Below are positions 39,140-46,846 of a stretch of DNA of 64,000 bases, piece after piece; within the stretch, counting starts at the first letter, position 1, and each line of letters opens with the position of its first letter. A program made the position numbers and the translations under genes. The stretch is from Bradyrhizobium septentrionale (lineage in GTDB: Bacteria; Pseudomonadota; Alphaproteobacteria; Rhizobiales; Xanthobacteraceae). Location: contig NZ_CP088285.1 in NCBI RefSeq assembly GCF_011516645.4, positions 2,374,501 to 2,438,500 on the forward strand, in the 5' to 3' direction. Under the pieces are notes generated by a model. It saw only the letters and a program-made list of their open reading frames with translations, searched no databases and had not been told where the DNA came from.

Positions 39140-41362
39140 ATGGAAGCTCTCGCAAGCGCCGCATTTCATACCTCCCACAAATGGGCGCCGCCCGCTGATG
39201 CCAGCGACATCGTCAAGAGCATCCACGCGATGCTGCATCCGCGCAACATCGTGCTGGTCGGCGCTACCGACAAGCCCGGCAACTACGCCGAACGGATCTG
39301 GAACAATCTGGTCAAGTACGGATATGCCGGGGGCCTGTTTCCGATCAACGCCAAGCGGGAAGCGATCTGGGGCGTCACCTGCTACAAGGATTTTGCCAGC
39401 CTTCCCGAAAAGCCCGATCATGTGCTGGTGCTAGTGCCGGCCCGGTTTGCCGTGCAGGTGATCCGCGACGCGGCCGCGGCCGGCGCGCGCTCGGCGACCA
39501 TCGTCACCTCCGGCTTCAGCGAGCTGCAGGATGAGGAGAGCCAGCGGCTAGCGGTCGAGCTGAAACAGGCGATCAAGGAGACCGGGCTTGCCGTCACCGG
39601 CCCGAACTGCCTCGGCAATCTCAGCGCCGGCGAAAACCTGTTCACCAATATCGACGACCGCATCGTCACCATGGAGCAGGGCGCAGTGGCGATCGCCGGA
39701 CAATCCGGCGCGATCGTGATGGCGATCCGCCAGGCGCTGGAGGATCGCGGTGTCGGCGTCGGCTACATGGTCACGACAGGCAACGAATCCGGCCTCGAGA
39801 CGCCGGACCTGATGAGCTATTTCGCCGCCGATCCGAGCATCCGCGTCATCGTGGTCTATCTCGAAGGCGTCAGGAACACCAAAGTGTTTCGCGACGCCTG
39901 CAAGGCGGCCCGCGCCGCCGGCAAGCCGGTGATCGCGCTCAAGCTCGGCGCCTCCGAAGGCGGCCGCGCCGCCGCGATGGCGCATACCGGCGCGCTCGCC
40001 GGCTCGATCGAGACCTTCGATGCGATCTCGACCCGCGAAGGCGTGATCCGCGTGCGCGGGCTGGATGAATTGATCGAGACCACTGAGTGCTTCGTCCACG
40101 CCGACCCGCCGAAGGGCAACCGCCTTGCGGCGGTGTCGCTGTCGGGCGGCAAGCGCGGGCTCTTGATCGACGCGTTCTATTCCGCCGGGCTGAATTTTGC
40201 GCCGCTGAGCGAGAGCGCATCGGAGCAGCTGGCGAAGATGCTCGGGCCCGGCAGCATCGTCGGCAACCCGCTCGACGCCGGCTTCGCCGCGGTGGTCGAT
40301 CCCTCCGTCTACATGAAGTCGATCAAGATCATGATCGACGATCCAGACACCGACATCGTCATCATCGATGCCGAGCTGCCGAAGGCGCCGCACGAGCTGC
40401 GCGAGCGCAATCTGCGCATCGTCAACGACATGGCGGCCCAGGCCAACAAGCCGGTGATCTATATCAGCGCGATGTCGATCGGCTTCACCGAATTCACCAA
40501 GGGACTGCGCAAGTCGCTGCCCGATATCGCGGTGATGCAGGGCCTCGACCGTGCGGTCGGCGCGATCAAGTCGCTGATCGAATATGCAGGTCTGCGCAAG
40601 GAGGTGCCCGACATCGCCTCAAGCTCGAAGCCGTCCGCGCGCGCGGTGCTGGAGAAGACGCTGAAGGCGGCCAATGGCGCTGCCGCGCTCGACGAGGTTG
40701 CCTCGAAGAAGCTGCTCAAGGCCTATGGCATCCCGATCTCCAAGGAAGAGGTCGCGCAGACCGCAGCCGAAGCGGTGAAGATCGCCAAGTCGATCGGCTT
40801 TCCGGTGGTCGCCAAGGTGGTCAGCCCCGACATCCTGCACAAGTCGGATATCGGCGGCGTGGTGCTGAACCTCGCCAATGCGGCCGAGGTGAAGAAGGCG
40901 TTCAACGACATCACCGCGCGGGTGAAGAAGCTGAAGGGTAAGCCGAAGCTCGAGGGCATCCTGATCGCGCAGCAGGTCAAGGCCGACCTCGAGCTCGTGG
41001 TCGGTGCCTCGCTCGACGCCGAGATGGGTCCCGTGGTGCTGTTCGGCACCGGCGGCGTCGATATCGAGCTGATGAAGGACGTCGCCCTGGCCGGCGCACC
41101 GCTCGATGCCGCCGAGGCGAAGGAGCTGATCGCGAAGACCAAGGCTGGCGTCAAGCTGAAGGGCTATCGCGGCAAGCCCGCGCTGCACGAGCCGTCGGCG
41201 GTGAAGGCGCTGGTCGGGCTCTCCAACCTGATGGCGGATGCCAATGGCCGCATCGCCTCGATCGACGTCAACCCGTTCCTGATCAACAGCAAGCTCGGCG
41301 TCGCCGTCGACGGACTGATCGTGCTAAACAACGCCGCCGCCAACAAGGCGGCGGGGCATTAG
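39140..41362 (+). CDS. NDP-forming acyl-CoA synthetase (ADP-forming acetate-CoA ligase family)
   Basis: A 740-residue single-chain enzyme: CoA-binding domain (HPRNIVLVGATDKPGNYAERI), succinyl-CoA-ligase-like flavodoxin domain with GQSGAIVMAI and MAHTGALAGS, and a C-terminal ATP-grasp domain (FPVVAKVVSPDILHKSDIGG, ATP site). It interconverts acyl-CoA and acid with NDP/NTP through a phosphohistidine. ATG 39140 (MEALASAAF) was chosen over an in-frame start 156 bases upstream because it precedes the conserved region and follows a purine-rich AAGGATAGGG. Monocistronic; family-C palindrome downstream. Confidence 0.9.
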   Translation: MEALASAAFHTSHKWAPPADASDIVKSIHAMLHPRNIVLVGATDKPGNYAERIWNNLVKYGYAGGLFPINAKREAIWGVTCYKDFASLPEKPDHVLVLVPARFAVQVIRDAAAAGARSATIVTSGFSELQDEESQRLAVELKQAIKETGLAVTGPNCLGNLSAGENLFTNIDDRIVTMEQGAVAIAGQSGAIVMAIRQALEDRGVGVGYMVTTGNESGLETPDLMSYFAADPSIRVIVVYLEGVRNTKVFRDACKAARAAGKPVIALKLGASEGGRAAAMAHTGALAGSIETFDAISTREGVIRVRGLDELIETTECFVHADPPKGNRLAAVSLSGGKRGLLIDAFYSAGLNFAPLSESASEQLAKMLGPGSIVGNPLDAGFAAVVDPSVYMKSIKIMIDDPDTDIVIIDAELPKAPHELRERNLRIVNDMAAQANKPVIYISAMSIGFTEFTKGLRKSLPDIAVMQGLDRAVGAIKSLIEYAGLRKEVPDIASSSKPSARAVLEKTLKAANGAAALDEVASKKLLKAYGIPISKEEVAQTAAEAVKIAKSIGFPVVAKVVSPDILHKSDIGGVVLNLANAAEVKKAFNDITARVKKLKGKPKLEGILIAQQVKADLELVVGASLDAEMGPVVLFGTGGVDIELMKDVALAGAPLDAAEAKELIAKTKAGVKLKGYRGKPALHEPSAVKALVGLSNLMADANGRIASIDVNPFLINSKLGVAVDGLIVLNNAAANKAAGH

Positions 41363-41387
41363 GATTCGGCGCACAGCCAATCCATCA

Positions 41388-41490
41388 CCGTCACCCTGAG
41401 GAGGCCGCGAAGCGGCCGTCTCGAAGGGCGACGGCCCGGCTCTGGGCCGTGCATCCTTCGAGACGCGCTACGCGCTCCTCAGGATGACGG
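41388..41490. repeat. Dispersed palindromic repeat, family C
   Basis: CGTCACCCTGAGGAGGCCGC and CGCTCCTCAGGATGACGG ends with interior GTCTCGAAGGGCGACGG / GCATCCTTCGAGACGC. Located between convergent genes. Confidence 0.85.
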
Positions 41491-41530
41491 ATCTACGCAG
41501 CAGCGCGTGTGGCTCGATCAGGGAGCCGCG

Positions 41531-42292
41531 CTAAAAGCTCGCGCCCCATTGCCGCGCGGTCTGCATCACCCAGTCGCGATACAGCGTCAGCGGCGTGACG
41601 CCGGTAATGCCGCCGCAGCCGGCGGTGCCGTTCGGGCCGGTGGACCAGCTCACCACGCCGACGATCGCAGGCCCGCCTGGCTTGTCCTCGAACACCGGCG
41701 CACCGGAATCGCCGGTGCAGGCGCCGAGCCCGTCGCGCACGCCCTGCCCGACCGGATCGACCAGACGGATCTGCAGCGTGCCGGGCTTGCCGCTCGCGAT
41801 CAGGCCGGCGACACGAGTGCTGCCGCCGCTCTTGCCGTCGCCGCGCACCGCGACGCCGACGCCCGCGATGGTGAAACGGCCGCCGACCTGGATCGGAATG
41901 TTGGGCATGCCGAGCGCGGCCGGCGCCCTGCCTGCGACAGGCAGAGCGAGCTGCAGCAGCGCGACATCGGCGGTCGCGACATGATTGGTCATCGCCTGCA
42001 TCCGAAAGGCTGGATGGATCACAACCGTCCTGACGTCCTGCAGCTTCGGCTGCCGGTCTGCGCCATACTCGACGATCTTGTAATCGGCGCCGGGCTGCAC
42101 GCAATGCGCCGCGGTCAGCACCACTTTTGGCGCGATCAGCGCACCGGTGCAGAAATTGCCGCGCGAGCCAACGATCGTGACGACGGCGCGCGCCACGCCG
42201 TCGGTCGACGGCGCGCCGCCACCGACGATGGCGAACGCGGGAGCTGCCATCAACAGGGTCAGAAAGGCTGTCGCTCGCATCAGGCTCGTCAT
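41531..42292 (-). CDS. Secreted trypsin-like serine protease (S1)
   Basis: A 253-residue chymotrypsin-fold protease. Signal peptide MTSLMRATAFLTLLMAAPAFA is followed directly by IVGGG (residues 22-26), the canonical N-terminus of an active S1 enzyme. Catalytic His in LTAAHCV, Asp in TADVALLQL, Ser in GACTGDSGAPVF. No propeptide is seen, so export itself should expose the active N-terminus. Convergent with the preceding synthetase; divergent from the LuxR-type regulator. Confidence 0.9.
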   Translation of the reverse strand: MTSLMRATAFLTLLMAAPAFAIVGGGAPSTDGVARAVVTIVGSRGNFCTGALIAPKVVLTAAHCVQPGADYKIVEYGADRQPKLQDVRTVVIHPAFRMQAMTNHVATADVALLQLALPVAGRAPAALGMPNIPIQVGGRFTIAGVGVAVRGDGKSGGSTRVAGLIASGKPGTLQIRLVDPVGQGVRDGLGACTGDSGAPVFEDKPGGPAIVGVVSWSTGPNGTAGCGGITGVTPLTLYRDWVMQTARQWGASF

Positions 42293-42730
42293 GGAATCCA
42301 ATCGATCTGCATCAGAATTAAGCGTATCCGGAACGTGGCATTGCGTCGCTCGCACTTCGCCTCGGAGAACACGCAATCTTGTACAGAGCATCCGGCCCTG
42401 CACGCGTCAATTGTCTAAATATCTAGGCGTCGATCACTACGGCGTTGAAGTCGCCGCCGGATTCCTGCACGCGTCATCACATGCACGTGCTCCGCATCCG
42501 CCGTCTTGTCGCGATATGCAACACTTCGGATCACGTCGCGCGATCCGGACGACGCTCGAATGTGAACTGAGTCTCTTGATCATGCGCGCATCGCGGACGT
42601 AGTTTCCACCCGACAATGAAATAATACAACCTCTGGCAGCATGCCGCATTTACCTTCATGACTTTCTGGATGCCGGTGCCGTTGACTTTCATACGGCGCT
42701 CCATCCGCCATTTCGTTAAGTTCGAGGATA
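42293..42730. other. Divergent intergenic region, no gene seen
   Basis: About 440 bases between the S1 protease and the LuxR-type regulator. Only short chance reading frames. It should contain both divergent promoters; I could not identify convincing -35/-10 boxes or an operator. Confidence 0.6.
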
Positions 42731-43408
42731 ATGATGAGGATCGCGGTCGTCACGCCGATCAGGCTGTTCAGCGAGGGGCTCATCTCGAGCTTCCAGAACC
42801 ACGCCGAATTTGCGATCGAGACGGCGGTGCCCGATCTCGCCGGCCTGCGCCAAACACTCGAATCAAGCAGTGTGAATGTCATCCTGATCGACGTCACGCA
42901 GGGCATCGATCTCGACGAAGTGCGCGTGATTGCGAGCGCGCATGCGGAAGTCGCCCTGGTGGCGCTCGGCCTCAACGAAGACCGGCGCGAGGTGGTTCGC
43001 TGCGGCCGTGCCGGATTCAGCGGCTACATTTCCCGGAACGCCAGCTTCGATGAGCTCTGCCGCGCGCTGTCGGACGTCGCCTCGGGGCGGCTCGCCTGCA
43101 GCGCCGAGATTTCCGGCGGCCTGCTGCGCGCGCTGTTTTGCATGGAGCGTCAGACGGATACGATCGATGCGGATCAGGGCCTGACGCGTCGCGAGGGCGA
43201 GGTTCTCAAGCTGATTGGACAGGGCATGTCCAACAAAGAGATCGCGCGCGATCTCAATCTCAGTCTTGCGACTGTCAAGCATCACGTCCACCACGTGCTC
43301 CAGAAGCTCGGCCTGCCCCGCCGGGCGCTGGCGATGCGGCGCGTGCGCGAGGCGCCGTGGATCGCATCATCGGCGCCAGCGCCCGATCGGCGCCGCGAAC
43401 TCGGTTGA
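42731..43408 (+). CDS. LuxR/NarL-type regulator with degenerate receiver domain
   Basis: A 225-residue protein: receiver-like domain (residues 3-118) and LuxR HTH (about 148-205; LTRREGEVLKLIGQGMSNKE then IARDLNLSLATVKHHVHHVL). The phospho-acceptor equivalent Asp54 (ILIDVTQG) is present, but the acidic pair normally at positions 8-9 is Thr-Pro and the conserved Lys is Arg102 (SGYISRNAS). It may therefore act without phosphorylation. Encoded 348 bases upstream of the PatG-like protease on the same strand; it may regulate that locus. GAGG lies ahead of the ATG at 42731. Confidence 0.88.
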   Translation: MMRIAVVTPIRLFSEGLISSFQNHAEFAIETAVPDLAGLRQTLESSSVNVILIDVTQGIDLDEVRVIASAHAEVALVALGLNEDRREVVRCGRAGFSGYISRNASFDELCRALSDVASGRLACSAEISGGLLRALFCMERQTDTIDADQGLTRREGEVLKLIGQGMSNKEIARDLNLSLATVKHHVHHVLQKLGLPRRALAMRRVREAPWIASSAPAPDRRRELG

Positions 43409-43441
43409 TCCCGCTATCCTGAATTCCGTGTCCGACCGACC

Positions 43442-43488
43442 GCGGCGCGTCACGCTTCAGCGCGACGATGCGGCGCGTCACGCCGCAT
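43442..43488 (+). repeat. 14-bp direct repeat and hairpin downstream of the LuxR-type gene
   Basis: GCGGCGCGTCACGC occurs at 43442-43455 and again at 43470-43483. The second copy lies in a perfect 8-bp stem (ATGCGGCG / CGCCGCAT, 43468-43488). It could be a T-less terminator for the regulator gene or a binding site. Confidence 0.5.
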
Positions 43489-43508
43489 ACGCGCGCGTCG
43501 CGCCATGA

Positions 43509-43605
43509 GATCGATCCCGGCTAAATCCTTTGATCGATCATTCGGCCCACGCGATTGATCTCATGGATCGATCGGACCCCATCACCGGCTCGATCCTTTC
43601 TGATC
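43509..43605. promoter_or_regulatory. GATC-rich cluster upstream of the PatG-like protease
   Basis: Nine GATC tetramers lie within 97 bases (at 43509, 43513, 43532, 43536, 43557, 43566, 43570, 43592 and 43602), three of them as GATCGATC doublets. The cluster sits 150-250 bases upstream of the protease start. The arrangement suggests a protein-binding or methylation-sensitive region, but function is unknown. Confidence 0.45.
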
Positions 43606-43756
43606 CACCACGGCGAATAGCCCATTCGCGATGCACCTGTCACAACATCGCCAACGCAACGACATCCCGCTCTTTTCGCTCGCTGCGTAATTGCAGATTG
43701 CCGTGGAAGACGGATCGGCCGCGAGGATTTGCGGCAGGTCGGTCAGGACCTATTTC

Positions 43757-46204
43757 ATGAATCCAGTTGCCGACATCGCTGGTCTGGCTGCCTTGTGGCA
43801 GCGAACGTCGGGCGGCGACCCCGCGGTGAAGATCGCGATCATCGACGGCCCCGTCGATCTCAATCATCCCTCGCTCAGGCAGGCCCGTGTGGCGATGGGC
43901 GGCGAATTCGTCGCGCCGTCCTCGCCGATGATTCAGTCCGAGCACGGCACGCACGTCGCCAGCGTGCTGATGGGCACGCCCGGCAGCCCGGTGCTCGGCG
44001 TTGCGCCGAATTGCAGCGCGACCGTGCTCTCGATCTATCGCGAGAATGCGGGCGGACAGATCGAGCCGTCCTCGCAAAGCACGTTGGCACTCGCGATCAA
44101 CCAGGCGCTCGCCGCGGGCGCCGACGTCATCAATATCAGCAGCGGCCAGCAATCCGCGACGGGACAGGCCGATCGCATTCTCATTGACGCCGTGCGCGCC
44201 TGCGAACGCGCCGGCAAGCTGATCGTTGCCGCCGCCGGCAATGACGGCTGCCGCTGCGTCCAGGTGCCGGGCAGTCTCGCTTCGGTGCTGGCAGTGGGCG
44301 CATGCGATCTCACCGGCACCCCGCTGCCCTTCAGCAATTTCGGCGACGCCTATCTCGAGAACGGCATCCTCGCGCCGGGCGAGAACATTGTCGGCGCCTC
44401 GCCGGTCCGCAACGTCAGCCTGCGTTCCGGAACGAGCTTCGCCGCGCCGATCGTCGCCGGCGTCGTCGCCCTGCTGCTCTCATGCCTGCGCCAGAATGGA
44501 CGCAAGGCCGATCCGCAAGCCGTCCGTGCTGCGCTGCTCGAAAGCGCGGTGCCCTGCCGCAATGACGGCAGCGCCTCGCGCTGTCTCGCCGGACGTCTCG
44601 ATATTCCCGCGGCTGTCGCCGCCCTGCTTGGCGAGCAGGCGGACGCCGTCATGCCGTCGGGTGCCACGGCCGCGCCTCCCCGCTTCTGGGGAGTGTCCGC
44701 GCGCCCTTTCGTCCAACCGTCATCCGCCGCTCAGCCAACTGCAACCAGAGAGGGTTCCATGGGAGATCTATCAGCAATGTCTGCACCATCGGCTCCACGC
44801 ATTTTCGGGCCGGACGGCTCCGTCCTGCGAAGCAGTCCCGGGATCATGCCAAGCGAGGCTCAGGCTGTCGGGTCGGCACCTGTGGCCATGGCGGCCCCCG
44901 TTGATCACGGTGTCGTCGCCGCGCCGATCGCAGCGCCCGCGCCTTATCCCTATCACGCCCCTCATCCGGGCAGCGACGTGGTCTGGATGCCGGCACCGAT
45001 GCCGCAGATGGCAGCGCCGCAGATGATGATGCCGCAGATGGCGATGCAGTCGGCCGCCATGGTGCCGCAAGCCTGGCTGCAGCCGCAGCAGCTTCCGGCG
45101 CTGATGCCGAGCCACGCGCTTCCCGTCGCAATGCCGATGTACGAGGCACCCGCGGTTCGAACCAGCGAGAAGAGTTGCGGCTGCGGCGGCGGCGGCATGC
45201 GTCCGCAGAGCGCTACGCCCGAGTCCACCGGCCAGCTCGCCTTCCCGATCGGCAGGCTGTTCTACGATTTCGGCAAGGAAGCCCGCCTCGACTACTTCGT
45301 GCAGGCGATCGCCAACTGGCGCGACAGCCTGATCGGACGCGGCGATCCGGTATTCGGACCGGAGCGCGACCGCTCCGGCGATACCTCGGCGCCGTACAAT
45401 CCGGCGATCATGGCGCGCTATCTGTTGAACCAGGCCGAAGGCGAGACCTCAACGCCGGCCGGCTCCGGCAACAACTTCCCCGACGCCGACGCCATCACCT
45501 GGACGATGACGATCGATTCGATCCCGATCTACGCGATCAAGCCGCTCGATGTGTTCGGTCTCGGCTTCTTCGCGGCACTGATCCTCGCGCTGTGGCACCA
45601 GGAAGTCTCGCACGACGATCCCGCGACGACCCGCACCGTGGTGACCGCGACAGCGATGGCCGCTGACGCCGACGCGCGACCGACGACGCCCCCGGCATTC
45701 CCGCCGCGCGGCGGCGTGGCACGGGTCTCGATGGCCGGCTGGGTCGACAGCACCAACACGACCAAGCTGCTCAACGGAACGGTCGTGCCGACGCTGGTGA
45801 CCGATTGGCGCGGCTTCTACCAGTGGGATCTCTACACGCTGTTCGGACCCGACCCCGACACCTGGCCTGCCGGTGCCGAAGGCTTCCTCGAGCGGATCTA
45901 CAACGAATTCCGCAATGTCGGCCTCTCGCCGCAGGACCGGGCACTGAACTATTCCGCGATGAATGCCTACAACACGCGAAAGATCTTCAGTGACGTCGCC
46001 AAGAAGGGCCTGCGGCTCGACACCGTCGAAGTCGACCAGAGCGTGATCTGCCGTCCGGAATCGGTTTGCCACGACGTGACCTACCGCTTCTTCAATCCGA
46101 CGCAGGTCCTGACCCAGGCGCGCGAAGTCTATCAGTACACGATCGACGTGAGCGACGTGGTGCCGGTGGCGGTCGGGCCGCTGCGGCAGTGGCAGGTCTA
46201 TTGA
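43757..46204 (+). CDS. PatA/PatG-family (cyanobactin-maturation type) subtilisin-like protease
   Basis: An 815-residue protein. Residues 5-295: S8 protease with Asp30 (AIIDGPVD), His63 (SEHGTHVAS), oxyanion Asn162 (AAAGNDGC) and Ser227 (SGTSFAAP); the surrounding sequence (LAPGENIVGA, DPQAVRAALLESAVPC) closely resembles the PatA/PatG group used in cyanobactin precursor cleavage. Residues 300-470: Pro/Ala/Met-rich linker, then CGCGGGG at 474-480. Residues 495-815: C-terminal domain with LFYDFGKEARLDYF, like the C-terminal region of PatG. No signal peptide. ATG 43757 chosen (AGGA upstream; matches family start); a TTG 66 bases earlier is possible. Three small ORFs follow. Confidence 0.88.
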   Translation: MNPVADIAGLAALWQRTSGGDPAVKIAIIDGPVDLNHPSLRQARVAMGGEFVAPSSPMIQSEHGTHVASVLMGTPGSPVLGVAPNCSATVLSIYRENAGGQIEPSSQSTLALAINQALAAGADVINISSGQQSATGQADRILIDAVRACERAGKLIVAAAGNDGCRCVQVPGSLASVLAVGACDLTGTPLPFSNFGDAYLENGILAPGENIVGASPVRNVSLRSGTSFAAPIVAGVVALLLSCLRQNGRKADPQAVRAALLESAVPCRNDGSASRCLAGRLDIPAAVAALLGEQADAVMPSGATAAPPRFWGVSARPFVQPSSAAQPTATREGSMGDLSAMSAPSAPRIFGPDGSVLRSSPGIMPSEAQAVGSAPVAMAAPVDHGVVAAPIAAPAPYPYHAPHPGSDVVWMPAPMPQMAAPQMMMPQMAMQSAAMVPQAWLQPQQLPALMPSHALPVAMPMYEAPAVRTSEKSCGCGGGGMRPQSATPESTGQLAFPIGRLFYDFGKEARLDYFVQAIANWRDSLIGRGDPVFGPERDRSGDTSAPYNPAIMARYLLNQAEGETSTPAGSGNNFPDADAITWTMTIDSIPIYAIKPLDVFGLGFFAALILALWHQEVSHDDPATTRTVVTATAMAADADARPTTPPAFPPRGGVARVSMAGWVDSTNTTKLLNGTVVPTLVTDWRGFYQWDLYTLFGPDPDTWPAGAEGFLERIYNEFRNVGLSPQDRALNYSAMNAYNTRKIFSDVAKKGLRLDTVEVDQSVICRPESVCHDVTYRFFNPTQVLTQAREVYQYTIDVSDVVPVAVGPLRQWQVY

Positions 46205-46212
46205 CGCGATTG

Positions 46213-46296
46213 CTCCTCTGCGTTCGGAGGAGATCAGAACGTGGCGCGAAATCGGCGTCACGTGGTCCGGGGGATCGACGCGATGAGCGATCCCCT
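46213..46296 (+). other. Two RNA hairpins in the leader of the first small peptide gene
   Basis: CTCCTC / GAGGAG (46213-46232, 8-nt loop) and a perfect 8-bp GGGGATCG / CGATCCCC (46270-46295, 10-nt loop) lie between the protease stop and the peptide 1 start. Neither has a T-run. They may process the message or attenuate it. Confidence 0.5.
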
Positions 46297-46379
46297 GGGC
46301 GACGTCCAGCGACGGCTGCCCCGGTCGGTGCTCACCTCCCGTAGTTGCCGTCAATTCAAACCGAAAGAAGGAGCTGAAC

Positions 46380-46571
46380 ATGTACGCAAGGAACGACTTT
46401 GAGACCTTCGGAAGCGTGCGTAGCCCGATCCAGTGTGAGGGCATCGAGCGCGGTCCGAAGCGGATTGCTGAAGTGGCGACCAACGGGTCGGTCAACCCGC
46501 AGGGTTGGCAGGACATCCTCGGTACGGCCGTGCAGGCGCTGCCGGGCGTCCTCGGTGCTTTCGGCATCTGA
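46380..46571 (+). CDS. Small peptide 1 (63 aa), candidate substrate of the PatG-like protease
   Basis: Very strong translation signal: AAGAAGGAG seven bases before ATG 46380. The product has a polar N-terminal half with one Cys (Cys19 in SPIQCEG), a basic patch RGPKR (24-28) and a hydrophobic, Gly-rich C-terminal helix (DILGTAVQALPGVLGAFGI, 45-63). It resembles a precursor with an N-terminal leader and a C-terminal bacteriocin-like or membrane-active core, but I recognise no family. No cyanobactin recognition sequences (such as AYDG) are present. It sits 175 bases after the protease; a GC hairpin follows its stop codon. Confidence 0.65.
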   Translation: MYARNDFETFGSVRSPIQCEGIERGPKRIAEVATNGSVNPQGWQDILGTAVQALPGVLGAFGI

Positions 46572-46582
46572 TCGCCAAACTC

Positions 46583-46605
46583 GGGGCCCGGCGCTGTCGG
46601 GCCCC
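46583..46605 (+). other. GC-rich hairpin after peptide 1 gene
   Basis: Perfect 8-bp stem GGGGCCCG / CGGGCCCC with a 7-nt loop, 11 bases after the peptide 1 stop. No T-run follows, so it is more likely a partial terminator or mRNA 3'-end protector that lets some transcription reach peptide 2. Confidence 0.6.
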
Positions 46606-46629
46606 ACCCCCACCCTCGAGGAGGCCGAC

Positions 46630-46809
46630 ATGATACAGAAATCAACCGCCAGGAGCCCAGAGCAACAGCAGCAGAACGGTCGCCGGATCGAGCCCTCGGG
46701 GAAGATCGTCGTGTCCTCAGTCGTGAGCCACGCCTCGCTGCTCGCCGCGATCAGCGACCGCAACCCGATCATCGCCAAACGCACCACATCCGACGAGGAC
46801 AAATCCTGA
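46630..46809 (+). CDS. Small peptide 2 (59 aa), unknown
   Basis: ATG 46630 follows CGAGGAGG with six-base spacing, a near-ideal ribosome binding site. Composition: Gln-rich N-terminus (SPEQQQQNGRR), central hydrophobic segment KIVVSSVVSHASLLAAI (25-41), acidic C-terminus TSDEDKS. No known family recognised. Gene order and spacing (57 bases after peptide 1, 37 before peptide 3) indicate an operon with the other two small genes. Confidence 0.6.
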   Translation: MIQKSTARSPEQQQQNGRRIEPSGKIVVSSVVSHASLLAAISDRNPIIAKRTTSDEDKS

Positions 46810-46846
46810 CGTCGTCGTCATCACCGAACCTTAAGGAGCCGATGCC

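Noticed and set aside
43757..46204. Complete cyanobactin biosynthesis cluster
   Set aside because: Only a PatG-like protease is present. There is no YcaO cyclodehydratase, PatF-type prenyltransferase, PatB/PatC-like gene or precursor with cyanobactin recognition sequences.
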